A stretch of 29,570 nt of DNA from an uncultured Spirochaetales bacterium (GTDB lineage Bacteria > Spirochaetota > Spirochaetia > Sphaerochaetales > Sphaerochaetaceae). Each line of letters begins with the position of its first letter. Positions within the stretch are counted from its first letter, which is position 1. This document shows positions 1 through 8,630 of this stretch, one piece after another. The stretch covers positions 1-29,570 of the forward strand of contig CAKQTE010000062.1 in the NCBI GenBank assembly GCA_934276485.1. The letters are read 5' to 3'. The notes under the pieces were generated by a model that was given only the letters and a program-made list of their open reading frames with translations, was not told where the DNA came from and did not search any database. Both the position numbers and the translations under genes were made by a program.

Positions 1-15
1 AGTATAAATTGGATT

Positions 16-37
16 ATTTCTTTATATTTAAAGAAAT
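16..37. other. A+T-rich inverted repeat downstream of the four-gene operon
   Basis: Perfect 8-bp arms ATTTCTTT and AAAGAAAT around a 6-nt loop lie about 65 nt beyond the stop codon of the last operon gene. There is no G+C-rich stem and no clear T-tract on either strand, so terminator function is doubtful. The rest of positions 1-100 holds no coding region I can support. Confidence 0.25.
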
Positions 38-100
38 TATTTGATTTATGTTCCGGATTTTGAAGTAATTTGGATCAATTAAAAACCATAGAGGAAGATT

Positions 101-910
101 TTAGACGCTATGCGACTGAATAGTTACAAACTCGATTCTTTTATTTCCTCTTACAACAAATGGAATACTCTCTTTAATCGAATAATCGTGGTCCAAACGT
201 TTATCATATTCAAAATAGTAATCTGTTGTATTATCAGTGTCTGAATCTCTAAAAATATGATGTCCTGGAACGAGTCGACCATCTACAATGTGAACTGTAA
301 GTTTACTTATTGTACAGGAATACTCACTATAATCGACAACAAGGATCGTATCATTATCTCTTACTTTTGTTAGGTCAAAAGATTCTTCAATTCCCATTAC
401 TGCAGCTACTGAATTCCATAATAAATATGGTTTCTTCAAGTTGCAGGCTCTAATAATCGAATCTTGTATATCAACATTGAGTCTATCTGGAACAGGTATA
501 ACCAGATAATCCGGTTCTTCCTTGGAATTATAAGATGCAGAAAACCATTTTGATAGATAATCCTGGGCTTGTTTGAAATTCGCAGGACTATTATCTAACT
601 TGTAAACGCCTAATTTGGGCACGTTATATCTTGAGTTAAGCCCATACTCAAACAAATTCAATATATATTTTAAATCTATTGCTTTTTCTAGATTCAATTG
701 AATTTTAGACTCTTCAATTGATATCAAATCATCAAAAACAATATTGTGTTTACCTATGGTATAAGGAGCCTTGTTGCTATCAGCATCTGGAAGTATTAAT
801 ACTGGATCTAAGCTCATTGAATACCATTTTTTAGCATCTATATCGCCCAAATCAATAAAATGGCCTACACATGGATCGTTACTATATATGTTATAAACAT
901 CAATGTTCAT
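101..910 (-). CDS. Degenerate Hsp70/actin-fold-like protein, last gene of McrB-like operon
   Basis: The product is 269 aa with no signal peptide or membrane segment. By eye it follows the N-terminal half of an Hsp70 nucleotide-binding domain. Residues 3-10 (IDVYNIYS) sit where the phosphate-1 loop IDLGTTNS would be. A segment near 34-50 resembles the region after it. Residues 133-141 (PDYLVIPVP) followed by a helix resemble the Hsp70 stretch before its second subdomain. Residues 187-193 (DTILVVD) match the strand before the phosphate-2 loop DLGGGT, but the glycines are replaced by YSEYSCT. Full Hsp70 nucleotide domains are about 380 aa, so the C-terminal part is missing and ATP binding is doubtful. 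The ATG at 910 was chosen over an upstream GTG because GGAG lies 7 nt before it and the start falls 2 nt after the preceding stop. The fold assignment is inference; an unrelated family remains possible. Confidence 0.5.
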   Translation of the reverse strand: MNIDVYNIYSNDPCVGHFIDLGDIDAKKWYSMSLDPVLILPDADSNKAPYTIGKHNIVFDDLISIEESKIQLNLEKAIDLKYILNLFEYGLNSRYNVPKLGVYKLDNSPANFKQAQDYLSKWFSASYNSKEEPDYLVIPVPDRLNVDIQDSIIRACNLKKPYLLWNSVAAVMGIEESFDLTKVRDNDTILVVDYSEYSCTISKLTVHIVDGRLVPGHHIFRDSDTDNTTDYYFEYDKRLDHDYSIKESIPFVVRGNKRIEFVTIQSHSV

Positions 911-912
911 AT

Positions 913-2097
913 TTATACTCCAAAGCACTCCATATTCATCATCGACAGAAACAATCTATCAGAAAGCCTTGGAGATAAAGTATTAGTATCTAATTCTTGA
1001 TTTTCTTCTAGGTAATTTACTGTATAGATATTTTTTACTTTGAACGGTTTATTGTTCTCTGTAATATAATTGAATACAACAGTATATTGATAATTCTTGT
1101 TAGATATAAAAACCGAAGAGTCAAATCTAGTTTGATTTCTAGATATTATTCTTTGATCTCCAGAATTTACATTTACATAGTTCCAACAGGTTTCTCCAAA
1201 AAAATCATCAAAAGATGAAGGATCAATCCACACTGAATGACGGATTGGATCTTCCTCCGATTCAATATGGTTAATCTTTGCAATTTGTAATATATAAAAG
1301 ACATCAGCTAGTAGTTTTTTTCTATTTTTCCAAATTGAAATTAGTTGACGATTCTTCATGACTAATTCCAAATAAAGTTTCCATATAATGTTATACAGAG
1401 CATTGTTTTGAAGAACATAATTGGGATTAGGGATTCCATCCAATCTTGAGATGTTATCCCAAATCGAATTTGACAATATACTTGCAATAAGAGATTTCAA
1501 GCGTCTAATTTTCTCAACAGAAGGATGCTCTTTGAATTCTTCTCCATATTCTCTTAGATAATCATTACATTCGATATCACAACGCAACAAAAACTCTTTG
1601 AAAACTCTGTTTTCCAAAGTGTTAAAGTTTTCTTTTCTAACTACAGCCAATATCTTTTGACTATTTTTTGCTTTTTCTTCCGCACATCTACCTGGCTGTC
1701 GAGTTAACCATTGCAAACATGCGGTATCTATTTGTTGAACCCTGTCTGCGGATACTTTTTCTCTATTTCGATTAAGAACATTATGAAGCTTTGTTGATAA
1801 CAAATATATTTGGTTGAAATAGTTAGATGCTATACGAGTAATCAAATTAGAGGGAGGACCTAGCCTCTCCTCTGTAACAATTTTATATATTTCTTCATAA
1901 GGAATTGGAAGAAACTTATAATGATTGATTACTCTTTTATAATTTTCTTCAGAATTCAATTGAATTGCTTTGTTTGAAATCTCATAGAACAAATCAAGCA
2001 TGATTTTCAGAATGTCAAATTTATATATTCTTTCTTTGTTTTCATTTTTGTCACTCAAATATGCTTGAAGCTTCTGCAATTCCTTATTGTCATCCAT
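913..2097 (-). CDS. DUF2357 / McrC-like protein without visible nuclease motif
   Basis: The product is 394 aa, soluble and largely helical. The centre (about 130-270) carries features I associate with DUF2357 proteins, the McrC-related partners of McrB-like ATPases. These include RQPGR at 133-137, the FNTLENRVFKEFL segment at 158-170 with the ENR signature, and a Pro-Asn/Asn-rich segment followed by a hydrophobic helix at 222-245. In McrC-type proteins a PD-(D/E)XK nuclease usually follows; here the remaining 120 residues show no clear D...ExK arrangement. ATG at 2097 is preferred to an upstream in-frame start because it lies 4 nt after the McrB-like gene stop with AGGTAAG before it. The likely role is effector or adaptor partner of the AAA+ protein. 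Family membership is moderately sure, function unknown. Confidence 0.6.
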   Translation of the reverse strand: MDDNKELQKLQAYLSDKNENKERIYKFDILKIMLDLFYEISNKAIQLNSEENYKRVINHYKFLPIPYEEIYKIVTEERLGPPSNLITRIASNYFNQIYLLSTKLHNVLNRNREKVSADRVQQIDTACLQWLTRQPGRCAEEKAKNSQKILAVVRKENFNTLENRVFKEFLLRCDIECNDYLREYGEEFKEHPSVEKIRRLKSLIASILSNSIWDNISRLDGIPNPNYVLQNNALYNIIWKLYLELVMKNRQLISIWKNRKKLLADVFYILQIAKINHIESEEDPIRHSVWIDPSSFDDFFGETCWNYVNVNSGDQRIISRNQTRFDSSVFISNKNYQYTVVFNYITENNKPFKVKNIYTVNYLEENQELDTNTLSPRLSDRLFLSMMNMECFGV

Positions 2098-2101
2098 AAA
2101 C

Positions 2102-4270
2102 TTACCTAGCAACACCTTTCCATTGGAAGAACATTGAAGAAGTATCATCCTTAGCAAAAGAGAATGCATTAGCAAGATCATGATCTTTTACATCTTCTAT
2201 TGTTTTGGAAATCATATTTAGAGCTTCATTTACAGAGTTTGCATCTTTCTCAACACCATTCAACTTTGGAAGAATCTTCATCTCTATCTGGTCTGCTACT
2301 GCGTCATTAAACTTATACTTATTTGTATCAGCACCTGGATATAGACGTACATAATTCTCTATAGATTGCCATACTCTGTGAGCAAATGGTCTATTTATGG
2401 TTTCGAGAGCATGGTTTAGGTCATTGACAATAGTTCTTAGTCTTTCTTCGTTTGCAGATGACAAAACATTGTTTTCCTTTATAGATTCCCAAGCTTGCAT
2501 AGTTAGATATGAGTTATCGTCATATGCCCTATTGAAATCTTCTATCAATGGTTTTGACTGCAACTCTGCGGGCTTACCAAAACGCAATACATTTGATCTA
2601 TCCATAACTTTATCAGACAATGATTGTGTTGTTTCATCTTCATTCATTGTTCCAACAAACAAAGTATTATTGTTTACAAACAGTCTACGAGTATTCTTTT
2701 GGTTATTTGTAGAGCCACTTTCGATTTCGATTTCTGCTACTCTTCTGGATATCTCATCATCCTTATCAATAGTTCTTCTTATTTCAAGCTTACTCAAGAG
2801 GTCACTGAAATAATACTCAACTCTAGCCAAGTTCATCTCATCTAAAAGAACAAGATTCATTGGTACCTTTCCTACATTAGCAAAGTTTTCCTTTGCTTTC
2901 TCATTATTATAATAATCAGTACTCCATAATAATCTTGAAAATTCGGTTGCCTTGAATCTACTTTGCATATAGTTGTAGAAACCGAGCAAGTCTTGAGGGC
3001 TATCCCATCTAGGCTGAACAGCTACAGATAAGAAGTTCATACCTGAAGCCTTAGCATATAATTGTGGCAGTAAGCTCTTTCCTGTACCTGATATTCCTGA
3101 CAAGACAACAAGAGGCGAACTGTCTGCGACCTTGAGTCCAGTATGGAAAGCATTGATTGTTCTTTCGCTGAATTTGATATTGGATTTTTCAAGAGTATCA
3201 GAAAAATGTTCAAGCCATTCATTTTCATTGAATCGTGATTTTTCATGACGAATCGGCTGAGTATCTGCTCTATCAAGATCTTCCCAGCAATAATTACTTG
3301 CTGCGTTGTACGCATCAAGCTTTGAATTTTCAATTTTCTTTTCAGAAACCTTACCTTCCAACTGCTCCAAGAGTTTTCTTGAATCAGCTATATCTTGCTT
3401 CAAAGACTCATACTGCTCTTCTTTTTCTTTCAGATCAGCCATCTTAGATGACAAGGAAACATTATCTCTATGTAAATCATCCCTCATCTGTTCTAATTCA
3501 CTAATCCGAGATTCAAGGATATTACATTTATCTTGATACTCTCTGATATTTGATTTAAGTGATGACTGATACTCTGAAAGCCTTTTGAACAAATTCTGTG
3601 CTTCCGTGATTTTTTCTTCTAAATCACTAAGCTCTTTTTTATATTCATTGATTTTACTTCGTAGCTGATTGTATTCTTCTTGTTTATCTTTCAAATCTTC
3701 AAGCAAAGTTTTCAGTTGAGCTACTTCTAGATTTAGACTTTCTCTTGAAGATTGCAAAACATTGACCTGATTCTGTAATTCAGTTGCTTTCTTATCAATT
3801 GATTCAAGTTCAAAAAGATGTTTGTTCTTTTCATCCTCAAGAGTCTTACATGTAGCTTGCAGATTATCAAATTCTTTTTCAGCTTCGTTTCTGGTCTGCA
3901 AAACCTGCTGATACTCTTCATTTAATTTTGATATCTGTTTGCTTCTTTCTTCTATCTGAACATTCAATGACGTTAGAGCCTTTTCCTTCTCATTATAAAC
4001 TTCTTCGTATTGATTCAAGAATTCTTCCATAGACTCTTTCTTATCAATTAAACGAAGAGCTTCCTCTGCTTCTGTTCTCAGGTCTTTAAGCTCTTTCTCT
4101 GTCTCTGCACAATCATTCATGAGATTGTTTATTTTCAGCTCCAAATCACTTTTCGTTTCACGTAAAGGACCAAGATCGCATGCTTTTCTATATACATACA
4201 TAGAATAAATTGTTAGCACCATTAGAAAGCCAATTGAAATTACTGCGCAAATAAATAGTCCGATAATCAT
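2102..4270 (-). CDS. Membrane-anchored coiled-coil protein with McrB-like AAA+ domain
   Basis: The product is 722 aa. Residues 1-26 form one hydrophobic membrane segment followed by YRK, which predicts a cytoplasmic C-terminus. Residues about 35-320 are heptad-rich coiled coil (Glu/Lys/Leu/Gln). The AAA+ domain follows: Walker A GISGTGKS at 392-399, the McrB-type segment QPRWDSPQDLLGFYN at 419-433, Walker B LVLLDEMNLA with D477 and E478, and a sensor-region strand GTMNEDETT at 540-548 followed by DRSNVLRF (557-564). McrB GTPases carry an MNTxD motif here; this protein has MNEDE, so the nucleotide used (GTP or ATP) is open. ATG overlaps the upstream stop as TAATG, with AAGGGG about 9 nt before. 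Together with its partner genes it looks like the motor of a membrane-tethered McrBC-like complex. Domain calls are firm; the biological role is inferred. Confidence 0.85.
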   Translation of the reverse strand: MIIGLFICAVISIGFLMVLTIYSMYVYRKACDLGPLRETKSDLELKINNLMNDCAETEKELKDLRTEAEEALRLIDKKESMEEFLNQYEEVYNEKEKALTSLNVQIEERSKQISKLNEEYQQVLQTRNEAEKEFDNLQATCKTLEDEKNKHLFELESIDKKATELQNQVNVLQSSRESLNLEVAQLKTLLEDLKDKQEEYNQLRSKINEYKKELSDLEEKITEAQNLFKRLSEYQSSLKSNIREYQDKCNILESRISELEQMRDDLHRDNVSLSSKMADLKEKEEQYESLKQDIADSRKLLEQLEGKVSEKKIENSKLDAYNAASNYCWEDLDRADTQPIRHEKSRFNENEWLEHFSDTLEKSNIKFSERTINAFHTGLKVADSSPLVVLSGISGTGKSLLPQLYAKASGMNFLSVAVQPRWDSPQDLLGFYNYMQSRFKATEFSRLLWSTDYYNNEKAKENFANVGKVPMNLVLLDEMNLARVEYYFSDLLSKLEIRRTIDKDDEISRRVAEIEIESGSTNNQKNTRRLFVNNNTLFVGTMNEDETTQSLSDKVMDRSNVLRFGKPAELQSKPLIEDFNRAYDDNSYLTMQAWESIKENNVLSSANEERLRTIVNDLNHALETINRPFAHRVWQSIENYVRLYPGADTNKYKFNDAVADQIEMKILPKLNGVEKDANSVNEALNMISKTIEDVKDHDLANAFSFAKDDTSSMFFQWKGVAR

Positions 4271-5967
4271 TAGTTAGTTTCCCCTTCCATATATGCAACC
4301 TTACTTTCTAAGTCTTCAACTATTGTATTTAACTCCTGATTCTTAGAAATCAATTGTTGTATAGATGTTTCGAGGTTATCTATTTCTTCTGAAAGTTTGG
4401 TTTTATTTGACTCAAGAGCGGCAAGTTCTTGGTTTATTGCTTCGCTTTCTAAATTCATTTTCTTTATTTGCAACTCTAGTGCATTATTCTTCTCTATAAG
4501 AGATGTGTTCTTTGTCTCAAGTTCTTTCTTGGAATTCTGCAATTTAGATTCTTCGTTTTTTAACGACGCAACCTCATCTGATATTGTTTTCTGGATGTTT
4601 TTACTTGCTTCGATGCTGTTTTCTAAATCTTCTTGCTGCTTATTCTTTGAATCAATTTCACTCTTTAAACTAAGGATAGCTGAATTTGTATTGTTTAATG
4701 TTAATTGAGCCTCTTGCAAAGCAGCAGATGTATATGTCTTTTCTTTTATAAGATTATCAATCTGAGTTTGTAACTCTACCAAAATTGATTTACTTGATGC
4801 AATTTGAGTGTTTGAATTGCTTATTTGCAATTCCAATTCAGATTTTGATTTTGATAGAGTATCAAGAGTGTTTTTAAGACTGGCCAATTCTAAGTTCTTT
4901 GCATTCAATGATTCATTCAATTCATTGACAGATGATGTTAGATTTTCTTGTTCCTTTTGCAATTTATCATTATCTGCTTTTAATGTAGATGCTATTTCAT
5001 TGTTTGTTCTGATAGAGGCATTCAAATCATCCACTTTACTTTGCAAAGATGCTTTTTCGCCTTTTAACTTATCAATATCACTATTGAGATTTTGTAAAAT
5101 AGCATTTGCAGAGTTCAAAGATACAGTGGCATCATTTACATCAGAACTCAATTGAGTCTTCTGTGATAAAAGTTCATCCAAATCTGCTTTGGCGTTATTG
5201 ATTGAAGTATTCTTCTCTACAATGCTTTTCTCCAATAATAACTTCTGATTCTTCAAACCCTCGATTGATAATTCAATTTCATTAAACTCTTTTTCTTCAG
5301 ATGCTTTGGCATCAAGTACATCTTGATAAGAAGCGTTTAATGCTGAAACCTTATTTTCTATTCTGTCTTTCTCTTTGGTGTTTGCAATTAATTCTTGATT
5401 TAGCCCTTCAATTTCTTTATTCAAATCTACTTTATTAGCCTTCAAGTTTTCAATCTGGCGATTTAATTCTACCACTTCGTTGTATTTATCATCATATTGA
5501 CTAATTGCATCTTCCATAGAAGAGATCTTGGAAGATAGCTGTTCTTGTTCAGATTTGAGGATTGCAATCTTATCTTCCTCTTTAATCTTTAAAGCCTCCA
5601 TGTATTTTTCAAATGATGCTTTTCTCTGTATCGAAGATTCCATAAAAGCTTCTTCTGCAACATGCCATCTGAAGTATTTACCCATTACAAATCCCATAGA
5701 TAGAACACTTATTTCACAAAGAATCAAAGCTAATACTGTAATAATGAAAAATGGTATTGGTGAATCTTTTCTTTTTCTATCTTTTTCTGCCTTTTTCTCA
5801 TTAAAAGAATCGGCTATGCCATCAAAATCAATTTTGGGTTTCGATGAATTATCAGGAACAGGATTTGTTCTTGAAACATCGACAATATCATCTAGAGAAT
5901 TGGATTCTTCTAAATCTGTATCGTAATCATCTAACTCCAATGACTCATCAAAATCATCATTATCCAC
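4270..5967 (-). CDS. Single-pass membrane coiled-coil protein, first gene of McrB-like operon
   Basis: The product is 565 aa. Residues 1-60 are very acidic and probably disordered. A basic stretch (KKAEKDRKRK, 58-67) precedes one membrane segment at about 71-97, and the rest (about 115-560) is almost uninterrupted coiled coil rich in Ser, Asn, Leu, Glu and Lys. By the positive-inside rule the acidic N-terminus would be cytoplasmic and the coiled coil outside the inner membrane, but basic residues on both sides make this uncertain. The start is GTG at 5967, with GGGGGT 6 nt upstream. No catalytic domain is visible. The gene ends in a TAATG overlap with the McrB-like gene, so the two are likely co-translated. 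Coiled-coil similarity to SMC-like proteins is probably compositional. Confidence 0.75.
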   Translation of the reverse strand: MDNDDFDESLELDDYDTDLEESNSLDDIVDVSRTNPVPDNSSKPKIDFDGIADSFNEKKAEKDRKRKDSPIPFFIITVLALILCEISVLSMGFVMGKYFRWHVAEEAFMESSIQRKASFEKYMEALKIKEEDKIAILKSEQEQLSSKISSMEDAISQYDDKYNEVVELNRQIENLKANKVDLNKEIEGLNQELIANTKEKDRIENKVSALNASYQDVLDAKASEEKEFNEIELSIEGLKNQKLLLEKSIVEKNTSINNAKADLDELLSQKTQLSSDVNDATVSLNSANAILQNLNSDIDKLKGEKASLQSKVDDLNASIRTNNEIASTLKADNDKLQKEQENLTSSVNELNESLNAKNLELASLKNTLDTLSKSKSELELQISNSNTQIASSKSILVELQTQIDNLIKEKTYTSAALQEAQLTLNNTNSAILSLKSEIDSKNKQQEDLENSIEASKNIQKTISDEVASLKNEESKLQNSKKELETKNTSLIEKNNALELQIKKMNLESEAINQELAALESNKTKLSEEIDNLETSIQQLISKNQELNTIVEDLESKVAYMEGETN

Positions 5968-6035
5968 AGCAATACCCCCAAAAAGCTACTTCTATTTGAA
6001 ACAGCCTAATTATCTAATAGCTTGAAAAAGAGATT

Positions 6036-6063
6036 TTTATAAAAAATCTGAAAATTTATTCAA
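6036..6063 (-). promoter_or_regulatory. Putative promoter of the McrB-like operon
   Basis: On the minus strand TTGAAT (6058-6063) and TATAAA (6036-6041) are separated by 16 bp and lie about 70 nt upstream of the GTG start of the first operon gene. A perfect inverted repeat (AGATTTTT, ATA, AAAAATCT; 6031-6049) covers the -10 element and could be an operator. The sequence is very A+T-rich, so chance matches are likely. Confidence 0.4.
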
Positions 6064-6151
6064 TTAAGGAATAAAACAAAGCAACAATGAAAAATGTAAC
6101 AGAAAAAAGGTGTATATTGAAGTCTGAAATTAGACTAAACACAATTTATGT

Positions 6152-6170
6152 AAAAGGGACCTACCCTTTT
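6152..6170 (-). terminator. Hairpin downstream of nrdD, possible terminator
   Basis: A 7-bp stem (AAAAGGG and CCCTTTT) closes a 5-nt loop about 37 nt after the nrdD stop codon. The T residues lie in the stem rather than after it, so this is a weaker form of intrinsic terminator. It sits between nrdD and the McrB-like operon, which has its own candidate promoter. Confidence 0.4.
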
Positions 6171-6206
6171 GAGATAGATCCCCGTCAAAATCATCTAGAA
6201 TATTTA

Positions 6207-8567
6207 TTATAGATTCTGTGCGTATTCTCTGATATCGGAGACATTGCGATACATTGCTACATCACCTTCTTCAGATACTACCAATGTAGGAGCCTGCATG
6301 ATGCCATACTCCTTGCAAAGCTCTGGATTGTCCTCAGCATCTACTACATTGTATTCAACACCAGCTTTATCAAGCATGGACTTGGCAATCTTACAATTAG
6401 GACAAGTCTTTGTTGTAAAGAGGTAAACACCGCTAGGAGCTGAAAGAGCTTCTTCTCTTACATCCTCTATAACATGATCCTTGTGAGTAAGCTTTGATGT
6501 TGCAATATTGTATTCCTTTCTTTCCTTGAACTCCTCAGTCTTACCTGCGTTCCAGTTCTGTACAGGACGATAGTAGCCTGTGATCCTTGAGTATACTTCA
6601 GTTGCCTTATGGCAAATTGGACACTCATAAACCTCACCTGCAATGTATCCATGTTCAGAACAAACTGAATATGTAGGGCTCATTGTGTAGTAAGGAAGCT
6701 TATAGTTCTCAGCAATCTTTCTAACAAGGTTTGCAGCTGCCTTCCAGTTAGGAAGCTTCTCGCCCAAGAATGCATGGAATACTGTTCCTGATGTATACAA
6801 AGTCTGCAATCTATCCTGAATATCCAAAGCCTGGAAAATATCATCTGTGTATCCAACTGGCAAGTGGGATGAGTTTGTATAGTATGGAGTATTCTCATCG
6901 CTGGAAGCTGTGATGATATTTGGGAATTGCTCAACATCATGCTTAGCAAATCTATAAGATGTAGACTCTGCTGGAGTTGCTTCAAGATTATACAAATCTC
7001 CATATTGCTCCTGGAAATCAGAGAGTCTATTTCTCATGTGATTCAATACTTCAACAGCAAACTCCTCTGCTCTAGGATCAACTAGGTTACACTTTAGCCA
7101 TGATGCGTTCAAACAAGCTTCGTTCATTCCTACTAGTCCTATTGTTGAGAAATGGTTATCAAAAGAACCTAGGTATCTCTTTGTATATGGATATAGGCCT
7201 TCATCAAGAAGCTTTGATACTACAGTTCTCTTTACCTTCAATGAACGTGCGGAGATATCCATCATCTTATCAAGTCTCCTGAAGAAATCTTCCTTGTCCT
7301 TCGAGAGGTATGCCATTCTAGGTAGGTTGATCGTAACAACACCAATTGAACCTGTGGATTCACCGGAACCGAAGAAACCTCCGGACTTCTTTCTTAGCTC
7401 TCTCAAGTCGAGGCGCAAACGACAGCACATACTTCTTACATCAGAAGGCTCCATATCAGAGTTGATGTAGTTTGAGAAATATGGTGTTCCATATTTAGCA
7501 GTCATCTCAAACAAGAGCTTGTTGTTCTCTGTCTCTGACCAATCGAAATCCTTTGTAATTGAATATGTAGGAATTGGATACTGGAAACCTCTTCCATTAG
7601 CGTCCCCTTCGATCATGATCGAGATGAATGCCTTGTTAACCATATCGATTTCCTTCTGGCAGTCGCCATATGTGAAATCCATATCCTTGCCACCTACGAT
7701 AGCTGGAACATTCCTAAGGTCCTTTGGACATACCCAGTCAAGAGTGATGTTTGAAAATGGTGCCTGGGTTCCCCATCTTGAAGGAGTGTTAACGCCATAG
7801 ACAAATGACTCAATGCACTGCTTAACCTCTTTATATGTAAGGTTATCAACCCTAACAAATGGAGCAAGGTATGTATCGAAGGAAGAGAATGCCTGAGCAC
7901 CAGCCCACTCATTCTGCATGATTCCCAGGAAATTAACCATCTGATTGCAAAGTGTTGAAAGGTGCTTTGCAGGGCTAGATGTGATCTTTCCGGGGATTCC
8001 ACCCAATCCTTCCTGGATAAGCTGCTTGATAGACCAACCAGCACAATATCCTGTTAGCATCGATAGATCATGGATGTGGATGTCGCAAGCTCTATGCGCA
8101 TTTGCAATCTCCTCATCGTAGATCTCGCTTAGCCAATAGTTAGCTGTGATCGCACCAGAGTTGGATAGAATCAAACCACCGACTGAATAAGTAACTGTGG
8201 AATTCTCCTTAACTCTCCAGTCATTCAGGTGGAGGTAGTTGTCTACAACACTCTTATAATCAAGAGTTGCAGACTTCATGTTTCTAACCTTCTCCCTGTT
8301 CTTTCTATATAGAATATATGCCTTAGCTACATCAGCATATCCTGCCTCTGACAGCACTTTCTCTACAGAATCCTGAATATCCTCAACTCCAATCTTGTCG
8401 TTCTTTACCTTGGATGCGAAGTCTGAAGTTACCTTGAGTGCAATAAAATCTATGATGTTTTCATCGTAGTTTTTTCCAATGGCATCAAATGCCTTGGATA
8501 TAGCAACTGAAATTTTCTTTATATCAAAAGAAGCCTGTTCACCGTCTCTTTTTACAACAATATACAT
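6207..8567 (-). CDS. nrdD: Anaerobic ribonucleoside-triphosphate reductase with C-terminal glutaredoxin domain
   Basis: Class III reductase converting NTPs to dNTPs by a glycyl radical without oxygen. The product is 786 aa. Residues 1 to about 95 form an ATP-cone starting YIVVKRDG, for allosteric control. The catalytic barrel carries MCCRLRLD and TGSIGVVTINLPR. Near the C-terminus CSEHG and CPIC supply the zinc site, and RITGYYRPV contains the radical glycine, G664. Residues about 715-786 add a glutaredoxin-like domain (FTTKTCPNCK, C722-x-x-C725; MQAPTLVV carries the cis-proline). The redox domain may deliver electrons in cis. ATG at 8567 was chosen over an in-frame start 13 codons upstream because GAGGAG lies 9 nt before it and the ATP-cone starts there. 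Transcription probably starts at the NrdR-boxed promoter between nrdG and this gene. Confidence 0.95.
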   Translation of the reverse strand: MYIVVKRDGEQASFDIKKISVAISKAFDAIGKNYDENIIDFIALKVTSDFASKVKNDKIGVEDIQDSVEKVLSEAGYADVAKAYILYRKNREKVRNMKSATLDYKSVVDNYLHLNDWRVKENSTVTYSVGGLILSNSGAITANYWLSEIYDEEIANAHRACDIHIHDLSMLTGYCAGWSIKQLIQEGLGGIPGKITSSPAKHLSTLCNQMVNFLGIMQNEWAGAQAFSSFDTYLAPFVRVDNLTYKEVKQCIESFVYGVNTPSRWGTQAPFSNITLDWVCPKDLRNVPAIVGGKDMDFTYGDCQKEIDMVNKAFISIMIEGDANGRGFQYPIPTYSITKDFDWSETENNKLLFEMTAKYGTPYFSNYINSDMEPSDVRSMCCRLRLDLRELRKKSGGFFGSGESTGSIGVVTINLPRMAYLSKDKEDFFRRLDKMMDISARSLKVKRTVVSKLLDEGLYPYTKRYLGSFDNHFSTIGLVGMNEACLNASWLKCNLVDPRAEEFAVEVLNHMRNRLSDFQEQYGDLYNLEATPAESTSYRFAKHDVEQFPNIITASSDENTPYYTNSSHLPVGYTDDIFQALDIQDRLQTLYTSGTVFHAFLGEKLPNWKAAANLVRKIAENYKLPYYTMSPTYSVCSEHGYIAGEVYECPICHKATEVYSRITGYYRPVQNWNAGKTEEFKERKEYNIATSKLTHKDHVIEDVREEALSAPSGVYLFTTKTCPNCKIAKSMLDKAGVEYNVVDAEDNPELCKEYGIMQAPTLVVSEEGDVAMYRNVSDIREYAQNL

Positions 8568-8630
8568 ATGTGGAATCTCCTCGTGATTGCATTCAAGGTA
8601 CCACACTTATTTTTTCTGTTCAAGCAAAAA

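Noticed and set aside
4397..5926. Several plus-strand open frames inside the coiled-coil genes (4397-4708, 4808-5155, 5528-5926)
   Set aside because: Ser/Phe/Leu-rich antisense mirrors of coiled-coil codons, with no ribosome binding sites and no recognisable domains.
6121..6170. Short inverted repeat AGTCT/AGACT next to the nrdD hairpin as a second terminator
   Set aside because: Only 5 bp, A+T-rich and without a T-tract.
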